Source of the DNA: JAUIAI01 sp041396585
GTDB lineage: Bacteria > Pseudomonadota > Gammaproteobacteria > Burkholderiales > Burkholderiaceae_E
Direction of reading: 5' to 3'
DNA length: 64,000 nucleotides
Assembly: GCA_041396585.1 (NCBI GenBank)
Contig: JAWKYG010000006.1
Coordinates: forward strand, 225,480-289,479
The notes beneath the pieces were generated by a model. That model did not search any database. It worked only from the letters and a program-made list of their open reading frames with translations, and had not been told where the DNA came from. The stretch's first letter is position 1, and every line of letters starts with the position of its first letter. A program made the position numbers and the translations under genes. Positions 63,705 through 64,000 of the stretch are shown here, piece by piece.

Positions 63705-64000
63705 CGACACCCAGAGAATAAGCGGCGGTCCGTTCGAAGAACTGCCTCGGCCCGACGGCGCAATGCAGCGGCTGAAAACGCAGCGCACATTATCACCCGG
63801 CCATGGCCCAGCCATTGCAGAACCGATCAGATCACGGGCACGCACCCGATGCGCCGCGGATGCGCGCGACGCGCTTTCGGGCCGGGCAACTCGTAACCGC
63901 GACCGGCCTGCGCGCGACCGCGTCGGCGAACCTGCCACATCGTCGGAAAACCCCCGCACCGGCGGTTTTCGTGAGCATCTCGCGGTACCAAGAATTCAGC
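63705..64000. other. Upstream region and window edge
   Basis: This stretch of 296 bases has no convincing gene. It should contain the promoter of the GH39-like gene. An imperfect hairpin with A and T flanks lies near its end. Confidence 0.4.
63946..63970. terminator. Possible bidirectional terminator hairpin
   Basis: GAAAACC and GGTTTTC pair as 7 bp, with a C-C mismatch and two more G-C pairs around a small loop. The A and T runs flanking the stem would allow weak termination on either strand, perhaps for a gene just outside the window. Confidence 0.4.

Overview
This is a high-GC proteobacterial chromosomal window, most probably from a betaproteobacterium of a Burkholderiales-like type. The first 7.5 kb carry the conserved block bioC-like/comF/trmL, LOG-family/gpsA/secB/grxC/rhodanese, then gpmA and ctpA. 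From my knowledge of betaproteobacterial gene order, ctpA is normally followed at once by a moeB/hesA gene. Here that gene lies about 15 kb further on (22437-23187), so an exopolysaccharide (EPS) locus appears to sit between two ordinary housekeeping neighbours.

EPS locus 1 (7.8-22.3 kb) has two converging arms. The plus arm encodes a WcaJ-type priming sugar transferase, a polymerase-like membrane protein, two GT2 enzymes and a degenerate asparagine-synthetase-like protein. The minus arm encodes a GT39-like membrane protein, an EpsF/EpsG chain-length pair, a secreted GH16 glycanase, a Wzx flippase and a GT4. No outer-membrane export (OPX) gene is visible in it.

EPS locus 2 (23.4-63.7 kb) is of the XrtA (exosortase A)-associated type. 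Its core (23.4-33.4 kb) runs: WecA/MraY-like membrane protein that has lost its catalytic motifs, EpsB-like sugar transferase, OPX lipoprotein, chain-length determinant, BY-kinase, outer-membrane beta-barrel, AAA ATPase and FemAB-like protein. Beyond it lie many glycosyltransferases (GT2, GT4, GT14, GT39), a DUF3473 deacetylase, an AsnB-type amidotransferase, two hexapeptide acyltransferases, a second flippase, an intact-motif WecA-like transferase, an O-antigen-ligase-like protein, and several secreted or polysaccharide-processing proteins: a parallel beta-helix protein, its lipoprotein partner, a YetA-like lyase candidate and a GH39-like glycosidase. No exosortase gene and no PEP-CTERM substrate could be found, which is unexpected for this gene set.

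Together the genes describe synthesis of undecaprenyl-linked repeat units, flipping (two Wzx), polymerisation, length control, export through at least one OPX protein, and enzymatic tailoring. Many genes are translationally coupled by 4-bp ATGA overlaps.

Sequence quality is uneven. Single reading-frame breaks occur in the bioC-like gene, moeB, the BY-kinase and the amidotransferase, and two each in the XrtA ATPase and the YetA-like gene. From about 53 to 62 kb several genes are broken many times, yet residue-level homology continues across the breaks. This looks more like uncorrected indels than gene decay, but that cannot be settled from the sequence. No tRNA, rRNA, CRISPR array, insertion sequence or phage gene was seen.
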